A stretch of DNA of 16,131 bases, taken from assembly GCA_031258505.1 (NCBI GenBank), contig JAIRMT010000084.1, positions 1 through 16,131 on the forward strand, read 5' to 3'. The DNA comes from Treponema sp. GTDB taxonomy: Bacteria > Spirochaetota > Spirochaetia > Treponematales > Breznakiellaceae. Position 1 is the first letter of the stretch. Every line of letters starts with the position of its first letter. This document shows, piece after piece, positions 14,135-16,131 of the stretch. The notes beneath the pieces were generated by a model that saw only the letters and a list, made by a program, of their open reading frames with translations, was not told the origin of the DNA and searched no databases. A program made the position numbers and the translations under genes.

Positions 14135-14636
14135 GGCAGAGGGACAGAGCATCATGGCAGAGTAGCATAGCCGTACGGCAGAGAGGCGCGGCCGTACGGC
14201 AGAGTAGCATAGCCGTACGGCAGAGAGGCGTAGCCGTACGGCAGAGGGACAGAGCAACACGGCAGAGAGGCGTAACCGTGTGGCAGAGGGACAGAGCAAC
14301 ACGGCAGAGGAGCGCAGCCGTGCGGAGAGGAGCGCAGCCGTGCGGCAGAGAGGCATAGCCGTGTGGCAGAGGAGCGCAGCCGTGCGGAGAGGAGCGCAGC
14401 CGTGCGGCTGAGGAGCATAACCTCGTGGCTGAGGAGCATAACCTCGTGGCTGAGAAGCATAACCTCGTGGCTGAGAAGCATAACCTCGTGGCTGAGGAGC
14501 ATAACCTCGTGGCTGAGGAGCATAACCTCGTGGGCGAGGAGCATAACCTCGTGGGCGAGGAGCATAACCTCGTGGGCGAGGAGCATAACCTCGTGGGTGA
14601 GGAGCATAACCTCGTGGGTGAGGAGCATAACCTCGT
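14135..14636. repeat. Tandem array of 24 units of 20-21 bp with dyad symmetry (two subfamilies)
   Basis: Units 1-13 (14135-14405) begin GGCAGAG or GGAGAG and mostly end in GCCGTAC or GCCGTGC, so junctions form the palindrome GCCGTACGGC. Units 2 and 4 are identical, as are 6 and 8, 9 and 12, and 10 and 13. Units 14-24 (14406-14636) begin GGCTGAG, GGGCGAG or GGGTGAG; nine of eleven carry the hairpin GAGG-N7-CCTC. Variants occur in runs of two or three adjacent units. The junction of the subfamilies holds the 14-bp palindrome CAGCCGTGCGGCTG. Twenty-one bp is seven codons, so long open frames run through it, but units 10 and 13 have lost one base and shift any frame, so I treat it as non-coding. 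A hybrid partial unit continues to about 14660. Confidence 0.95.
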
Positions 14637-14666
14637 GGGTGAGAGGCGCAGAGGCTCTGTGTGGAA

Positions 14667-14717
14667 GAAAGCCGATTCCTACACCTTGAGCGCCGCTAAC
14701 TTGTCGAGACGGGCGCG
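14667..14717. repeat. Right copy of the direct repeat, overlapping the UDG 3' end
   Basis: This is the partner of 14082-14133. It includes the UDG stop codon (14679-14681) and the last codons, so it is probably the ancestral copy. Confidence 0.8.
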
Positions 14718-15512
14718 CAGGGTCTTGAGGTCGTCCCATGTGGGGCGCTTGAGGCTGGGGTCATGCAGGAGGGCGCTGGGATGGTACATCGGGAAGAGGG
14801 GAATCTTGGCACATTCGATAAAGTGGCCGTGGAGGTTTTTGACGCTGTTTGTGGTTTTGACCAGAGCCTGCGTAGCGACCCGTCCAGCGCAGAGGATTAC
14901 GCGGGGCTTGAGCAGCGCGATTTGCCGCGTGAGAAGGGGCGCGCAAGCCGCTATTTCTTCCGGCAAAGGGTCGCGGTTATGCGGAGGGCGGCATTTTACC
15001 ACATTGGCTATAAAGCAGTTTGTTTCCCGCGACAGATTGATGGACGCCAGCATTTTGTCAAGGAGCTGGCCGGCTTCTCCCACAAATGGCCTGCCGGACT
15101 TGTCTTCGTTTTCACCAGGACCTTCGCCAATAACCAGTACAAGCGGTGAGGACACGCCTTCACCGGGTACCGTGTTGGTACGGGTCGTGTGCAAGGGGCA
15201 GGCAGTGCAGACAGCGACATCTGCGGCTATGGCTTCAAGCGTATCCATACCAGCCTCGTCGTTACTGATGGCAGCGCTATGCTCATCCGGTTGGGTGATG
15301 ACTTCGGGCTGGCTTTCGGGCAAAGGCGCTTGCGGCGCGGCTTGCTCTGTTGCCGCGGACACTTGCGGCGCGGCCTGTTCCACTGCTACAGGCGCGGCGC
15401 TTTCGTCATCGGCGAACTGATACGCTATGGTTTGATTCTTATAGCCGGAGCGCAGATATGCGCCGGCAAGGTCGAGGAATTCGGCTATGCGTGTTTTTTG
15501 TTCAATAGTCAT
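14679..15512 (-). CDS. Family 4 uracil-DNA glycosylase (iron-sulfur)
   Basis: This enzyme removes uracil from DNA, starting base-excision repair. It has 277 residues. The N-terminal 90 contain a short helical part and an Ala/Pro/Gln/Glu-rich linker (about 38-80, with AAPQ three times). The catalytic part has Cys102-x2-Cys105 and Cys174-x15-Cys190, the four 4Fe-4S ligands of family 4; GEGPGENEDKSGRPFVGEAG (129-148), the active-site motif; NVVKCRPPHNRDP; and MYHPSALL (242-249), the base-binding His loop. The N-terminal extension resembles SPO1 polymerase-like annotations often given to this family. It starts 10 nt after ruvA with no Shine-Dalgarno, so it is likely coupled to it. Its 3' end is duplicated on the far side of the repeat array. 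Confidence 0.92.
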   Translation of the reverse strand: MTIEQKTRIAEFLDLAGAYLRSGYKNQTIAYQFADDESAAPVAVEQAAPQVSAATEQAAPQAPLPESQPEVITQPDEHSAAISNDEAGMDTLEAIAADVAVCTACPLHTTRTNTVPGEGVSSPLVLVIGEGPGENEDKSGRPFVGEAGQLLDKMLASINLSRETNCFIANVVKCRPPHNRDPLPEEIAACAPLLTRQIALLKPRVILCAGRVATQALVKTTNSVKNLHGHFIECAKIPLFPMYHPSALLHDPSLKRPTWDDLKTLRARLDKLAALKV

Positions 15513-15522
15513 GCTTACGCGC

Positions 15523-16116
15523 CTATCTGCTGCTCAGGTAGACAATCGCCTGCTTAAAGAGGCGCTGTTCTTTTTCTGAGCCGCTGAGGTCTGGTCGAAG
15601 CGCGGCTTCGGCTTTAGTAAGGGCGTCTATGGCGGCGCGGCGATCATAACCCATGCCGATAAGCGCTTCCACAAGATCAGCATAGGGTGTGGCGGCTTGC
15701 GGCATTGTGGGGGCGAAGCTCAACTTGCCCCTGAGCGCGAGGAGCAGCTTTTGCGCAGTCTTCTTGCCCAACCCAGGAACCGCCTCAAGCCGTCCCAGGT
15801 CTTCCTGTTCCAGAGCGCGTTCCAGTTCCTTTTGTCCGATACCGCCCATAATCCTGATCGCTCCTTTTGGTCCAATCCCCTCAACCTTGAGTAGTTCCAG
15901 AAACGTGTTCCGCCGGGTCTCGTCGGCAAAGCCGAAGAGACGCATCTCGGTTTCCTTGTGGGAGAGCCAGGTGAACACCCGCCCCTCTTCACCCACTGAT
16001 GGCAGGGCGTTTACATCTATGGCGGGCATGGCGATATCCCACTCAACACCGCTAGTCTCAAGGCGCGCGATGTCGCCCCGTTTCTCAGTAATGATTCCCC
16101 GTATACTATTGAACAT
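15523..16116 (-). CDS. ruvA: Holliday junction helicase subunit RuvA
   Basis: RuvA binds four-way junctions and loads the RuvB motor for branch migration in recombination repair. The 197 residues follow the family plan: an OB-fold domain I starting MFNSIRGIITEK and including WLSHKETEMRLFGF (50-63), domain II with two helix-hairpin-helix motifs VEGIGPKGA (78-86) and VPGLGKKTA (113-121), a flexible linker, and domain III (EALIGMGYDRRAA, about 149-161) that contacts RuvB. The length is typical. The start ATG at 16116 has no Shine-Dalgarno; TATAGT lies exactly 6 nt upstream. ruvC or another gene may lie beyond the window edge. The downstream UDG gene follows after 10 nt. Confidence 0.96.
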   Translation of the reverse strand: MFNSIRGIITEKRGDIARLETSGVEWDIAMPAIDVNALPSVGEEGRVFTWLSHKETEMRLFGFADETRRNTFLELLKVEGIGPKGAIRIMGGIGQKELERALEQEDLGRLEAVPGLGKKTAQKLLLALRGKLSFAPTMPQAATPYADLVEALIGMGYDRRAAIDALTKAEAALRPDLSGSEKEQRLFKQAIVYLSSR

Positions 16117-16128
16117 AGAATAACTATA
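16117..16128 (-). promoter_or_regulatory. Candidate -10 element of ruvA; possible leaderless start
   Basis: On the minus strand TATAGT (16123-16128) is followed by six bases and then the ATG, with no ribosome-binding site. This is the same arrangement as at purA. Only 15 bp of upstream sequence are available, so a -35 or an upstream operon gene cannot be seen. Confidence 0.3.
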
Positions 16129-16131
16129 GAA

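Noticed and set aside
14152..14739. Minus-strand 195-residue frame of HEVMLLA/S/T heptads
   Set aside because: Repeat-derived. It starts inside the glycosylase gene in another frame, and units 10 and 13 lose one base, which shifts any frame within the array.
14425..15420. 331-residue plus-strand frame with AEEHNLV heptads
   Set aside because: It is the repeat array followed by the antisense of the uracil-DNA glycosylase gene; the 21-bp period gives open frames by arithmetic, and there is no ribosome-binding site.

Overview
The window looks like chromosomal DNA of a spirochaete, most likely a treponeme. This is inferred from the style of the FtsZ, XerC/D-type recombinase and sigma-like proteins and from a sigma-54 promoter; no database search was possible. 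Most genes are housekeeping. The unusual content is between them: two long arrays of tandem dyad repeats, several perfect palindromes at promoters, and one decayed gene.

Layout. 1-541: 23 exact 23-bp units, each a 15-bp palindrome plus an 8-bp spacer, running off the left edge; then a REP-like pair (553-621). 683-3555 (+): purA and guaA, overlapping by 13 bp, closed by a strong terminator. 3599-3857: a structured intergenic segment and a promoter/dyad ahead of an unrecognised sigma-factor-like protein (3858-4799, +). 4870-5098 (-): a decayed gene with an in-frame stop. 5312-6340 (-): a THUMP-type N2-guanine RNA methyltransferase. 6461-7129 (+): a small heat-shock protein behind a near-consensus sigma-54 promoter, an upstream AT-rich dyad and a structured leader. 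7178-10051 (-): ftsZ, a XerC/D-type tyrosine recombinase and a membrane-anchored TPR protein in one tight operon. 10084-10101: an 18-bp palindrome between ftsZ and a divergent DinG-like helicase (10149-12449, +). 12453-13982 (-): an unrecognised membrane protein with three copies of a small module. 14135-14636: a second array of 24 units of 20-21 bp, bracketed by two copies of the 3' end of the next gene. 14679-16116 (-): ruvA followed by a family-4 uracil-DNA glycosylase.

The genes fall into purine nucleotide conversion (IMP to adenylosuccinate, XMP to GMP), cell division and chromosome resolution (FtsZ, Xer), DNA repair (DinG-like, UDG, RuvA), RNA modification and proteostasis. None of the complete protein-coding genes is obviously foreign. 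The best candidates for something undescribed are the two palindrome-plus-constant-spacer arrays, the duplication that brackets the second one, and the sigma-54-driven hsp20 with its folded leader.
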